This document shows, piece by piece, positions 1 through 10,294 of a DNA stretch of 64,000 nucleotides. Origin of the DNA: Karstenula rhodostoma CBS 690.94 (lineage: Eukaryota > Ascomycota > Dothideomycetes > Pleosporales > Didymosphaeriaceae); contig MU001510.1 of assembly GCA_010093485.1 (NCBI GenBank), forward strand, positions 1,005,791-1,069,790, read 5' to 3'. Numbering within the stretch: the stretch's first letter is position 1; every line of letters starts with the position of its first letter. The notes under the pieces were generated by a model. It saw nothing but the letters and a program-made list of their open reading frames with translations. It was not told where the DNA came from and did no database searches. The position numbers and the translations under genes are program-made.

Positions 1-2416
1 CGCCACCATCGACAAAACAGGCCTGCATCGTCCTGATCAAGGATATCGTCATAACTCAGCGCGGCGGTCTGGATTCATATTTGACCCAAATCGTGGATCC
101 TGTCGTGGAGGCGGCGAAGACTAGCGGCGGCACGACCAGCAGCGCTTCCGCTACAGCAAACAGCTTGCGCATCCAGGCTCTACAACTCCTTGGTGCCATT
201 GCTGACACACATCCTTCTGCATCTTTCCAGCCATATCTTCCCACGGTCGTACCCGCTTTAATCTACGGAGCTCGTGACAAGTACAGCAAGCTTTCCATTG
301 AGGCTCTGGCTGCAACCGAACAAGTGATCAAAGCCTTGACACCTCCTCGCGGCCACAAGACTGGCTCGCAAAACCAGAAGCAACTAGAGGAGCTACACGA
401 CATACTTGTGACCCGCATCGGAGCGAAGGACGTAGATCTAGAAGCTCGCCGGAGCGCTATACACGTGCTCGGGGTCTTCCTCGGACGCAGCTCCGGCACA
501 GATCTGCTATCTCTACAAAACCGCGTATCTGCGCTTGAGCTCCTGGCCGGGAGTCTCAAGAACGAACTCACTCGTCTTGCTTCTGTGCGAGCAATTGACT
601 CAATAGCCGAACATACTAACGCAGAAGGCGAGCTCTCTACAAAGTGGGTGCGCGGCGTTGCTATTGAACTTGGTGCTCAACTCCGAAAAGCAAGCCGTGC
701 ACTTCGCGGTGCCAGCCTGAGCGCTCTGCGAACACTGGCTAAAAACCCTATTTCGCGGGCACAACTTGACAACCAGACAAAGTCGCAGATTGCCGAGTTG
801 CTTCTGCCGCTCCTGGACTCCTCAGACCTGCATTTGCTTGGCCCGGCCCTTGTCATTTTGAAGACCTTTATTGAAGACAACGCCCAGGCTACAGTGACTC
901 CAGAGCTAATCAAAGCTCTATGCACCGTCGTACAGGGTTCGATCAGCGGTAGCTCGTTGGGGGCTCTGCTTGCTTTGGTCCGTACCATTGGCGAGAAGGG
1001 TGCAGGTAAGCCACTTATGCAGGCTCTGCTCAACGATGTCGGCATCTCTGGCAATGCCGAAGTGGTCGGAAAAGTCATCGGCAACCTACTGGTATTCGGT
1101 GGTGGTAGCTTGGGAATCCAGCTTGAAGACTTTGTCAACGAGCTCAAGACGGCCCAGGACGATAGACGGAAATGCCTCGCACTTGTTGTCATGGGAGAAG
1201 CTGCGCTACGCATGGGAACGCAGTCTTCCATCGACCCGCAGCTCTTCATACAGTACTTTTCCGCCAAGTCTGAGTCAGTGCCTCTATCAGCGGCTGTGGC
1301 TCTTGGCCGGGCTGGCGCTGGCAACGTTGGCAAGTACCTGCCCGTCATTCTCTCGACCATGGGCAAGCCAGCTAGCCCGCAATATCTTCTCCTGCATTCG
1401 GTCAAGGAGATCCTTCAGCAGGAAACCGAGTCGGAAATCTTACCCTTCGCGTCGCACCTTTGGAACAATCTTGTGGCAGCCTCCCAAGCGGAGGACAACA
1501 AAGCTATCGGCTCTGAGTGTATCGGTAGGCTTACGATCATCGACCCGAAGACTTTCCTACCGCAACTGAGGGTAAGTGACTGCTTGAATTCTATTTGTAT
1601 CCGACTAACAACGTGTCGTAGGCCTTCCTGAGTGATCAAAATGTCAGCGTGCGGGGCATGGTTATTTCAGCTCTGCGTTACACTCTTGCCGACACCGATG
1701 AGGCTTATGACGAGTACCTGCGACCGATCGTCGTGCCTATGCTCATCCAGATGCTCTCTGAGGCTGACCTCGACAACCGTCGTCTGGCGCTTACGACCTT
1801 CATGTCGGCCCTGCGTAACAAGCCGGACATCATCCTGCCCGCTCTTGAGCAGCTCCTCCCGCTCACCATGAACGAGACAGTGATCAAGCCCGAGCTGATT
1901 CGCGAAGTTCAGATGGGACCGTTTAAGCACAAAGTAGACGATGGTCTGGAGATCCGCAAGAGCGCATACGAGACTCTGTACGCTCTGCTCGAGAACGCTT
2001 TCACGAGGCTTTCGCCCACCGATCTCGACGATTGCTACGACCGTATTGTCGCTGGTATTTCCGACGAGCATGACGTCCGCATCATGTGCAATCTGATACT
2101 CACCAAGCTGATGCATCTTTCGCCCGAGCGGACCCACAATCGCCTTGAGGTCATCTCTAACTCGTTCCGCGCCGTTCTTTCTATTAAGCCAAAGGACAAT
2201 GCGGTCAAGCAAGAGCTGGAGAAGCTGCAGGAGGGATGCAAGGGTGTGCTCAAGGTCTCTATCCTTCTCAACAAGCAGATGGGCACCGAGGGCGGCGTCC
2301 AAGGCCAGGACGATCCCCAGCTGCGAGCGTGGGCTGGGTACTGGGACTGGATCACCAAAGAACATACGCTTGCTCTCAAGGCGGCCACGGATGAGCTGAA
2401 GGACCGTGACCACTAG
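1..2416 (+). CDS. CAND1: CAND1/TIP120 cullin-associated protein, C-terminal part
   Basis: This is the 3' part of a CAND1 (TIP120) gene; the reading frame is open back to the left edge, so the N-terminus lies outside the window. Exon 1 runs from the edge to 1571, an intron lies at 1572-1621 (GTAAGT donor), and exon 2 runs 1622-2416, giving about 789 residues visible of a family that is usually 1200-1350 long. The protein is a series of helical HEAT-type repeats, and the end matches the TIP120 domain (LIREVQMGPFKHKVDDGLE at 1895-1951, then KSAYETLYALLE). In this family CAND1 binds unneddylated cullin-RBX1 and exchanges F-box or other substrate receptors on cullin-RING ubiquitin ligases, in cytosol and nucleus. 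Identification is secure; only the missing N-terminus is open. Confidence 0.93.
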
Positions 2417-2803
2417 GACTGGAATGGGGTGGTTGGTCGCTTGTATGACGACTTTACTTCTGGCAGCCTGGGTGTGAAGTACCGCCAGCCACGAGAGCCA
2501 AGCTCCGTTTTTGGCTTCAAGCTGTGGGAGCCGCGAAACCCAGATGAGTGGCGACGTTATGATCGTCATGATTGAGCGATGCATTTGCACAGCGTAGTTG
2601 GCATGAGTATGAGCACGAGCATGAGCGGTGGGTTAGGTAGATAGCTCGCATAGCTAAAAGCGAAAGCGAAAAACATGTGATATCCAGAGCTGCTTGGCTA
2701 TGTGAGGTGTCTATCTCGACAGGTGGTGCATGATTCTGATGTGAGCAAGGGTTGTCGCGCTGATATCTGTCTGGACCGCCTCTTCGTGTTTCCATCCGGC
2801 TGC
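2417..2803. other. Intergenic, convergent 3' ends
   Basis: This short stretch separates the 3' ends of the CAND1 gene and the convergent spermidine-synthase-like gene. No coding or RNA feature is seen. Confidence 0.6.
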
Positions 2804-4543
2804 TCACCACATCTCCCACACCCCATCGGGCAACACGGTCCGCATAATGCGCCAGTGACTCACCGCCCCCTCTTTGTGATACTTCTCGAGCTCGCCCACA
2901 TCGGCGCGCGTCATCTCCCTTCCGCCCCGCTCCGTCGGCACATACTCATACGCAATCTCCAGCTCCTTCTTCGGCTGCAGATAGTTCCTCCGGGCCAGAC
3001 TGCCCATGACGTCGGCCTCTGTGGCGGCGCGGAAGCGGAGCGCGTCCTTGCCCCTGCCTCTGTCGTCCTTGACGCAGAAGACGACCATATTGATGAAGTC
3101 CGGGCCGCCGGGGACGTGGTCTGCAGCGCGGGGCTGGTCGCGAAAGAGGCGGCAGGCGGGGAAGACGGCGTGGATGGTGTTGAGGACGAGCTGTGTTGAG
3201 CCGAGGGCGAGGTCGCCGGCGTAGTTTATAGCGACGGCGCCGTCGGGCGTCAACAGCTCGTAGAGGCCCGTGAGGAATTCCTTTGTGAAGAGGGCGGCGG
3301 GCTCTGCGCCGCCCGTGAAGACGTCGTGGATGATGTAGGTGTAGGAGGCGGGGTGGGAGCGGGAGGTGCGGGCGACGTAGGCGACGGCGTCGTCGATGAC
3401 GGCGTTGTGGTTTGGGGAGAGGGCGAAGTATTTCGTGGCGTAGGCATGGACGACGGGGTCGAGCTCGACGATGGTGGTGTTTATGCCGTGGGCGATAAGG
3501 GCGTTGGGCGCGGTGCCGATGCCGAGGCCGATGACGAGGGCGGATGTGTCTGCGGCTGGGAGGGCGGCGGCGGGCGTCTCGACGAGGCGCACGGCTTCGA
3601 GCAGGACAAAGACGGAGAAGATTGTTTCGCGTTGGCGCTGGCCCTTTGCGTAGGCGTCCGGGGTGACGAGCCACTCGCCGCCGAGGAGGGAGTGGTCGCA
3701 GCGGAGGAGGCGGAAGGCGGCGTCGGCGTGGTTCTCGAGGACGGAGACGTAGCCTGTGTTTGACTCCTGGCGGGCGAGGATGGTAAAGTTGTGGGTGGCG
3801 GCGAGGGTGGCGTTTGCCCTGGCCAGCGCGCCTTCAGAGGGATCGTGCGGGTTTGCGTAGAGGGTGTGCAGGATTGCGGGGAAGGCGGCGAGGATGATGC
3901 GGTTGGGTGTGAGGAAGGCCGAGGCCGAGGCGAGCAGCATCTGGAAGCCGACGCGGGTGAAGAAGAAGTGGGTTCCGACGAGGGAGGGGAGGGATGCGCC
4001 GGCCAGCTTGGAGGTGGTGGAGACGGTAAAGTAGGAGGCCATGGGGAGGAGGATCTGCTTGATCGTGTTGGGGAGGTTGAACTGGCTGAGGTCGATGCAG
4101 TCGAGGAGGTCGAAAGCGGCGTAGACGGAGAGGAAGAGCAGGGGGAAGTAGGTCGCGGACTCGATGATGAGCGGGCCGTATTCGATGCCGAGCTGGCTGC
4201 TGTAGGGGAAGAGGAGGAACTGGATGACTGGCGTCCAGTAGGCTATTATTGCGATGTACTCGGATACGGAGTCTGGGACGTATTTTTTCACAGAGTTCCT
4301 CGCGATCAGCGCCGCTATGGCTGTGACAGTCATGCTCCTCTGGTGATGTAGCGAGGAGGGAATCGAGCCATATACCGGCGAGAGGTTCAACTGGGAGACC
4401 GGGGAGGCAATACCAGCGATGAGCAGCAGGGCAGCAGCTCGTCCGACATTTTTGAGGATCGTGGACGCTGGGAGCTTTGTTGATTGCTTTTCCGCCTCCT
4501 TCGCCGCCTTGGGCTTCTTTACCGTTTTCTGCCTCGTTGACAT
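2804..4543 (-). CDS. Membrane protein with spermidine-synthase-like domain
   Basis: Single-exon gene of 579 residues starting at the ATG at 4543 (MSTRQKTVKKPK); the frame is open further upstream to 4702 but that part looks like 5' leader. The N-terminal half has a Lys-rich start and several hydrophobic helices (for example AAALLLIAGIASPV and VIQFLLFPYSS). The C-terminal half carries a class I methyltransferase/aminopropyltransferase fold: the glycine loop VIGLGIGTAPNALI, then TIVELDPVVHAYA with an acidic end of strand 2, then DAVAYV and YIIHDVFTGG. The arrangement of membrane helices plus a spermidine-synthase-like domain is known in fungi and bacteria, but its substrate is generally not established. 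I see no proof that it makes spermidine. It is divergent from the CCDC97 gene, about 0.5 kb apart. Confidence 0.82.
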   Translation of the reverse strand: MSTRQKTVKKPKAAKEAEKQSTKLPASTILKNVGRAAALLLIAGIASPVSQLNLSPVYGSIPSSLHHQRSMTVTAIAALIARNSVKKYVPDSVSEYIAIIAYWTPVIQFLLFPYSSQLGIEYGPLIIESATYFPLLFLSVYAAFDLLDCIDLSQFNLPNTIKQILLPMASYFTVSTTSKLAGASLPSLVGTHFFFTRVGFQMLLASASAFLTPNRIILAAFPAILHTLYANPHDPSEGALARANATLAATHNFTILARQESNTGYVSVLENHADAAFRLLRCDHSLLGGEWLVTPDAYAKGQRQRETIFSVFVLLEAVRLVETPAAALPAADTSALVIGLGIGTAPNALIAHGINTTIVELDPVVHAYATKYFALSPNHNAVIDDAVAYVARTSRSHPASYTYIIHDVFTGGAEPAALFTKEFLTGLYELLTPDGAVAINYAGDLALGSTQLVLNTIHAVFPACRLFRDQPRAADHVPGGPDFINMVVFCVKDDRGRGKDALRFRAATEADVMGSLARRNYLQPKKELEIAYEYVPTERGGREMTRADVGELEKYHKEGAVSHWRIMRTVLPDGVWEMW

Positions 4544-5055
4544 GTTGGCTGACAGCGCAGTTTCTCCAGCTCTTTTATTATAACCAATCTTCTGGTGGGA
4601 ACCGTCAAAGGGGTATATCAACAGCGCAACGTGGTATGCACAACGAAGAGCAACGCCAATGCTATAGGAGATTAATCGCACCAGATATCCAGGCGCTTCC
4701 ACGGACCGCTGACCCGCGCGATGTAGGGAGAGAGAAGAGTGACAGAAGGGGAGAATCTACAAGAAAGTCGCCGGAAAATTAGAGAGGTTGTTATATACGG
4801 GTCCGGCGAGAAGGACAACTGTTAATGGAGGAAATGTTTGAAGCATGGATGAAACAACCGACCACAGTTCATCTCGCGGGCCGCGCTTTGGGACTAGCGC
4901 GGGCTGGTGGGGAAGCCGCGATGGATGGTGGCGCGAGGTGTGGCGTCATTAGAACGCGCACCTTCCAGTCCATCTCAACGTGCTCCGCTTGGATTCCTCA
5001 CTGGACATTCACTCTTGCGGTCGGACAGAGCATGCCGTACCTCCGAAGCGCTAAT

Positions 5056-5769
5056 ATGCAAGCGCTTGCGATCCGATCCGCGAATGACTACCCGGAGGAC
5101 GGCAGCGCGCCCCCGAATGGCAGCGCAGGCGAGCGCATGGCTGTGATGGCAGCGGAAGACTTGCGCGAAGTGGACGGCCACGACATGCCCATGGAAGACG
5201 ACATTCCCCAGTCGCGGGAAGAGCGCTCGCGCCGGCTCAAGGCGAAGAACAGACGGAAGCGCTACCTCGACGTGCACCCCGAGTACTTCAACGACTCCTC
5301 CCTCGAGCTCGCCGACCCGCTGCTTTACGACCGCCTCATCCGCCGCTTCCAAACCGCCAACGAGCGTGAAGCCGAAGGTCGGCGGAAGGGCTTCTCGGGG
5401 CAGATGGCGACGGACCTGTGGCGCGTCGAGGCGAAGAAGGAAGCTCTCAGCCACCCGAGCCCGGCATCGCTGTTCACCTACACGCGCGGGCCTCAGGGCG
5501 AGATACACGAGGCGGACAAGGACGAGGTGCCTATGTCCAAGGAGGAGGGCAAGTCGTGGTGGAAAGATGAGATGACACAGCGCTTTCTCCGGGGTGACGA
5601 CGACGACTTTGACTATGCGACGGTGGACGCGAGTCACAAATACGACGATCCGGAGGAGGAGCGAGATATCCAGGACGCATACTTTGACAGCATGGAGTCT
5701 GATTTCGACACGGACGGAGAGGGCAAGGAGAAGGTTCTCACCGGAGAGACGGGCATCCAAGACTATTGA
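5056..5769 (+). CDS. CCDC97-family (DUF2052) protein
   Basis: Intronless gene of 237 residues if it starts at the ATG at 5056; an in-frame ATG at 4825 would add 77 residues that look non-coding (Trp/Cys-scattered, no domain). The core is the CCDC97 C-terminal domain: RRKRYLDVHPEYF, then LELADPLLYDRLIRRFQ, then a region rich in Glu/Lys, then MTQRFLRGDDDDFDY and an acidic DPEEERDIQDAYFD tail. Human CCDC97 is reported with the SF3b/U2 snRNP part of the spliceosome; a role in splicing here is inference from the family. The protein is highly charged, with no membrane segment or signal peptide. Family membership is well supported, the start is not certain. Confidence 0.82.
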   Translation: MQALAIRSANDYPEDGSAPPNGSAGERMAVMAAEDLREVDGHDMPMEDDIPQSREERSRRLKAKNRRKRYLDVHPEYFNDSSLELADPLLYDRLIRRFQTANEREAEGRRKGFSGQMATDLWRVEAKKEALSHPSPASLFTYTRGPQGEIHEADKDEVPMSKEEGKSWWKDEMTQRFLRGDDDDFDYATVDASHKYDDPEEERDIQDAYFDSMESDFDTDGEGKEKVLTGETGIQDY

Positions 5770-6297
5770 CGCCGAGGCCGCGTCCTGTTACCTGAGATGA
5801 TCTAGGAGCATGGGGCCCTCTGAAAGTCGAAGAAGGTTCGCGCCCACTGTGCTATAGAAGCGAAACCAGAGTGGTTGCAGCGTCTACCCGAGACCACAGC
5901 CTCTATCACGAGCGTGGAGAAGCCGGGCCCGGAAGCCTTCTCGAGATGAAGATGATCGGAGCAGTTCGGCTCGGGTGAGTCCCGCAGCCATCATCCTGTG
6001 CAAGAGCTACTCGCTCTTCTGACTTGGCTCGATACTCTTGGGCAGCGTGCCTATGGGTTAAAGTGGGATTCACCCGGCCGACAAAGTACCGCCATCAATG
6101 CTCGACCAACAAGATTTTCCGATTCAACGAGCTTTCAATCACCATCAACGAGCAGAAGATATACATCAACGATTCGATTGCAAATTTCTTTGGACGTCAC
6201 CATCTGTTTCTAATATTCAGTCGCGAGTGTTCGCTCGTTGAAGAGTGCAAGTCAGGTCACATTGCTATCTAAACCAGTTCGAGCAACAGTGGCTCAA
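5770..6297. other. Intergenic, nothing recognised
   Basis: This lies between the 3' ends of the CCDC97-family gene and the convergent MFS gene. Only short chance reading frames are present; no RNA gene or repeat is recognised. Confidence 0.5.
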
Positions 6298-8010
6298 CTA
6301 TAAGAAGTAACGGAAGTTTATTGCACGATCACCAAACTGGCTCAACTCTTCTGGCGTGTATCCATTGTGCGCCCCTTCTGCCATCTGGTTTGCCCTCTTC
6401 TTGTTGATGCGCGTATAGTTCCACACCAGAAACAACCCCGCAAGAATACCCATGCAGATGAAGCCAAGTTCGAGCGCATGTCCCAAAATATAGCGAGGTG
6501 AGTCTTTGGATCGATAGAAGTTGGAAGCCATTGCTGCGTCTCGTTAGTTACAAGTCCTGGCAGGGACAGAAAACGTACCTCCGGCGAGGTTGCCCATGGC
6601 AATTTGGATAGCCTGTCCCGTTGCGCGCTTTGTCGAACCCGCGAGATCTGTCCCAGTTAGTGATGTCGTCTTCAACAGGCTGTCATCGACGTACTATTGG
6701 ATAGCCATGTAATGTTTCCGGGAAAGGCTGGATACAGAGCTGCGGCTGCAATGAAGACCCCAGCGTACACCACTCCAGGCGTGCCAGTCGAAAGGCACAT
6801 GATGAAGCCGATCGCCATAATGCCGAGACACCCCAAGATGAACGGCGACCGCTTCCCAAGCCGGTCGCTCACCCACGCCGTGACGACGGCGAGTACCGAC
6901 GCCGTGATATATATCGGCACTGTCAAGAGTTGTGCTGTCGCGCTCGAGTAGCCGAGCCCTCGTATGATGGTAGGCAGAAAGAGCGAGATGCCGTACAGGG
7001 GCGCCACGATGCCCCAGTACACCAGGATGTTCATGTATATCTGCCAGTCCAGGAAGGCCGCTGTGACATACTTCCACTGGAACGAGTCGTCCTGCGCAAC
7101 CCTGACGCTATCGTGTTTCTGCTGGCCCTGGTATTTGAGTCTGTACACCACAAAGGCACGTTCCTCCTCTGTGAGAAAGCTAGCGGTTTCGGGGAAGTCG
7201 AAGAGCGTGAAGAAGGCGAGAATGGCGACTACGACGGTCAATATGCCTTCTAGAATGAAAATCCACCGCCAGCCCTCGAGCCCGCCGATGCCGTCCATCT
7301 TTGCAATGCCAAAGGCGAGGAGGCCCGAGAAAGCGCCCGCCACGGAAGCCGCGCTGAAGAAAAGGGCCTGCCGAAACTGCGCTTCGTGGCGACAATACCA
7401 CATTGTGATGTAGTACGCCACGCCGGGGAACAATCTGCTCTCGTCAGCCCTGCATCACCCGCTGACTAGGACCGACTCACCCAGCTTCCGTTACACCAAG
7501 AAATATGCGCGCTATCAGCAGCCCGTGGTAGTTCTGCACTATCCCCATCAACGTCATCACGATGCCCCAAGACACCATGATACTCGGCAGCCAGATGCTT
7601 GGCCGGAGCTTCTTCAGCAGCAAATTGCTAGGCACCTCGAACGCGGCGTAAGTGAAGAAGAAGGCCGTCAAACACCAATTGTACTGCGGCCCGGACATGC
7701 CCAGGTCCTCGACGAGACCTTCGATACGCGCGTTTCCAATGTTTCCACGATCGAGGAACGACAAAAGATACAGCAGCGCGAGCATAGGTATCAAGCGTAG
7801 ATCCATCTTGCGCAGGATGGCTTTCTCATCGAGGTGCGCAAACGACTCGCGAGTCACGCCCGGCGCCGTCGCCAGCGCGTCTATGCGCGTGACTTGGTCG
7901 GACCTGGTGGTGTGCTTTTCATGGTGAGCAGGCGCATTGTTCACAGTGGGTGGGGTTTGCGGGGGGAGGAAGACAGAGCGCGCACGTACCTCCACCTCCG
8001 GTTTCTCCAT
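6298..8010 (-). CDS. MFS permease, allantoate/nicotinate (ACS) family
   Basis: Four-exon gene on the minus strand: 8010-7481, 7434-6695, 6647-6579 and 6533-6298, joined over introns of 46, 47 and 45 bp with GTGAGT or GTACGT donors; the product is about 524 residues. It is a major facilitator with about 12 membrane helices. Family marks are LLYLLSFLDRGNIGNARIEG in helix 1, the RIFLGVTEAG/LFPGVAYYI junction in helix 4, WRWIFILEG before helix 6, and NLAGSTKRATGQA with GYTPEELS near the end. These fit the anion:cation symporter family of allantoate, vitamin H and nicotinic acid permeases; the substrate cannot be told. An extra GTACGT donor lies 21 bases after the start codon and could mark a further small 5' intron. 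The ATG at 8010 is the first in the frame. Confidence 0.88.
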
Positions 8011-9683
8011 CTTGCAAACAACTACCTCACACCACAAAATTGACTTTCTCCTGTTCAGATGGACTCTGATACCGGCGCTGGTCGTTCAAACTGCACGCAG
8101 CTCAAGACGAGTATGCGATGCAAGAGAGTCGACGTCGAATTGGCGCTTCTAATCCTATCCCGATGGCACGCGGGTCGAATTACACAGCTGTTCGTTCCTG
8201 GGGGTACGGCGTCGATTCACAACTACGCTATATATATAGTAATGCTTTCAGCATTCACGCCTCTTCGCTCACCCGCGCGATGACCGCCTTATGACCTTCC
8301 CAAGGCGCATAGCTCTCCCCAAGACAGATAGCTCACTCCCCCACACAAAGCCCTAGCCCGACGCTGCATGGCACCCGTACAGATCGCCTGCTAGCAGGGC
8401 TTGTCGTGCTTGGCGGGCACGCCGATGACGAGGGCTGCTAGACGACGGGGACAACAAACGTTTTCGCTGCGGCAGGGATGTGATAGATGGCCGTGTTTCG
8501 GTGCTCTTTGAGATACATGCATGCTATGCTGCAGGTGGCTTTCATCTTACTCGACTCGATGGCGGGCTTACAAACTTCTCTTCGCGCTGGGATTGAGTGC
8601 CGACTCAGAGGCTACGGGTATCCCGCGCCGTCACGCTATCTCGGCAGACGTCAGGATTATTCTGGCTCCGAACCGAGGCGGTGATTGCGCAGCCTGGGAG
8701 GTGATAGGTTCGCAGTGGGAATTGTAGAGGATACGGGACGCCGAGTGGAGTCTTGGGCGAAGAGTGGAGGTGCGGGTGCGGGGGAATCGCAAGCGAGCAG
8801 AGCGCCGGGTGCAGCTGTCGGATGCGGACTACACAGCGCTAGTGGCTAAGGGTCCAACATCTCCTTCACCATCTACGAAGCCAAGTCCGCCTTCACCGAG
8901 ATAGGCGCACCAGCCAATTCCTTGTCTGGAAGATGTTGCTGCAACATCCTAATCTACGTGGTATGAAGACGATCTAGCCTGCTGCGATAGCGTTGTCACA
9001 TCCCGAAGAATTGTATCTGGGAAACGTGTAATTGAGACCCGTGTAAGTGAATGTAGATGGGGGGATGAATCCAGCGGGATATGAATCTAGCAGATCGTTG
9101 AGCAACTGCATTTATATCTCCGACGCATACCTCCTGGGTTATCAAAATTCATCTCGTTTGGCTTCGGGCCGAATGCTTGGTTGTTGTAAATATCGTATAG
9201 GCCAACGGGAAGGGATGCAGCTTGGCCAGATATAGACAGGAAGTTATTCTGGGCCAAAAAATCAACTGCGCAGTTGCAGTCCAAAATATTGGCTTCCTAG
9301 CCATCGTAAGTCTATGACACTCCAGAGGGCACAAGATGCTCGCTCAAAGGTGTCGCAGAATAAGCGTTGTGGCTTGCAGCCTACGGTTGAGTATTACACA
9401 GCTTGTCTGCACGGAACAGGGTTGCTTGGGCTGGTATCCCCGCTGTTGATCTTCAAGGGGTAGATTGCACTCACGATGTCGAAAGGGTTCTTGAGGTCGC
9501 AAGGCTGTCATTAGCCCGCCGCCCGACTGTCACTACGTCGCCAAACCTAATTCGGCCTCACTCTGCCTAAGCTGCTAACAGTGTACAGCTACCCAAGATC
9601 GGTCTTCTGCTGTTCTGAATACTGTTCTTCATTCAATTGAGACCAAAATGCAACGAATGACTCGGTAGAACTTAATGAAGAAA
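8011..9683. other. Gene-poor upstream region
   Basis: This is the region upstream of the MFS gene and contains only short, unconvincing reading frames. A TA-rich stretch lies near 8228-8242. I see no RNA gene or recognisable transposon coding region. Confidence 0.45.
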
Positions 9684-9790
9684 AATTAAATATGATACTT
9701 CGCGAGCTTCTAGAAGCCGCGACAAAACGCAATACAGTAGGGTGCCAAAACACAAATATTTCAAACAGCTCAATGAAGAAATATAACAAT
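9684..9790. repeat. Dispersed repeat, lightly mutated copy
   Basis: This segment reads almost the same as 62817-62925 in the AT-rich block. Both share TAAATATRATACTTCGCGAG, and the following part aligns with differences that are nearly all C here to T there or G here to A there. It sits in a locally AT-rich patch (about 9600-9860) with no intact gene. It is probably a piece of an old mobile element, but no transposase or reverse transcriptase motif can be read in it. Confidence 0.7.
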
Positions 9791-10294
9791 ACTAAAAGCG
9801 CATTGTCCCCGATAATGCGGGATACACCAATTATATTTCCCGACCTCTTACTTCGTTGGTAATACATGTTGTATGAAGTTTACCATCCAACTTGACACTA
9901 GAGGTGTCACAAAGATCGCGTCACGGTGTTCGTTCAATTTGGGTTCGATCGTTTCAAAAACCGGCCTCCGGAGCTCTCTCATCGGCATAAACGATATCAG
10001 TAAAAGCAAACCAATTTCGTCAGAGTGGGACGGGAGCACTTTATTTCGCGTGTGCGGTATCAGAGCCTGCGTGACTTGGAGGATTTGCAACTAGGCCGCT
10101 TTGAGGTTCGGAATACGGCGCTCGGAGTTGCATCATATGCCGACAACATGTCGCTGCCTGGCGCTATCAGCGACACCTCGACTACTATACGTACTCGGTT
10201 GCGTCTTCGACCGCGTAATCAGCTGTAGACGCCCTATTAATCCAACAGCTTGAGCCGAGTTTAAGAAGCGCAATCGAGCAGTCCTATCGCAAAC
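9791..10294. other. Upstream region of the ABC transporter gene
   Basis: About 500 bases before the ABC transporter start, without a convincing reading frame. The left end is still AT-rich and may belong to the same degraded element as the neighbouring repeat. Confidence 0.45.

Noticed and set aside
3326..4351. Long open frames opposite the spermidine-synthase-like gene
   Set aside because: They are Gly/Glu/Val-rich mirror frames of a GC-rich coding sequence, with no domain.
4825..5055. N-terminal extension of the CCDC97-family protein
   Set aside because: The frame is open, but the residues look non-coding and come before the first domain-like part; the ATG at 5056 is preferred.
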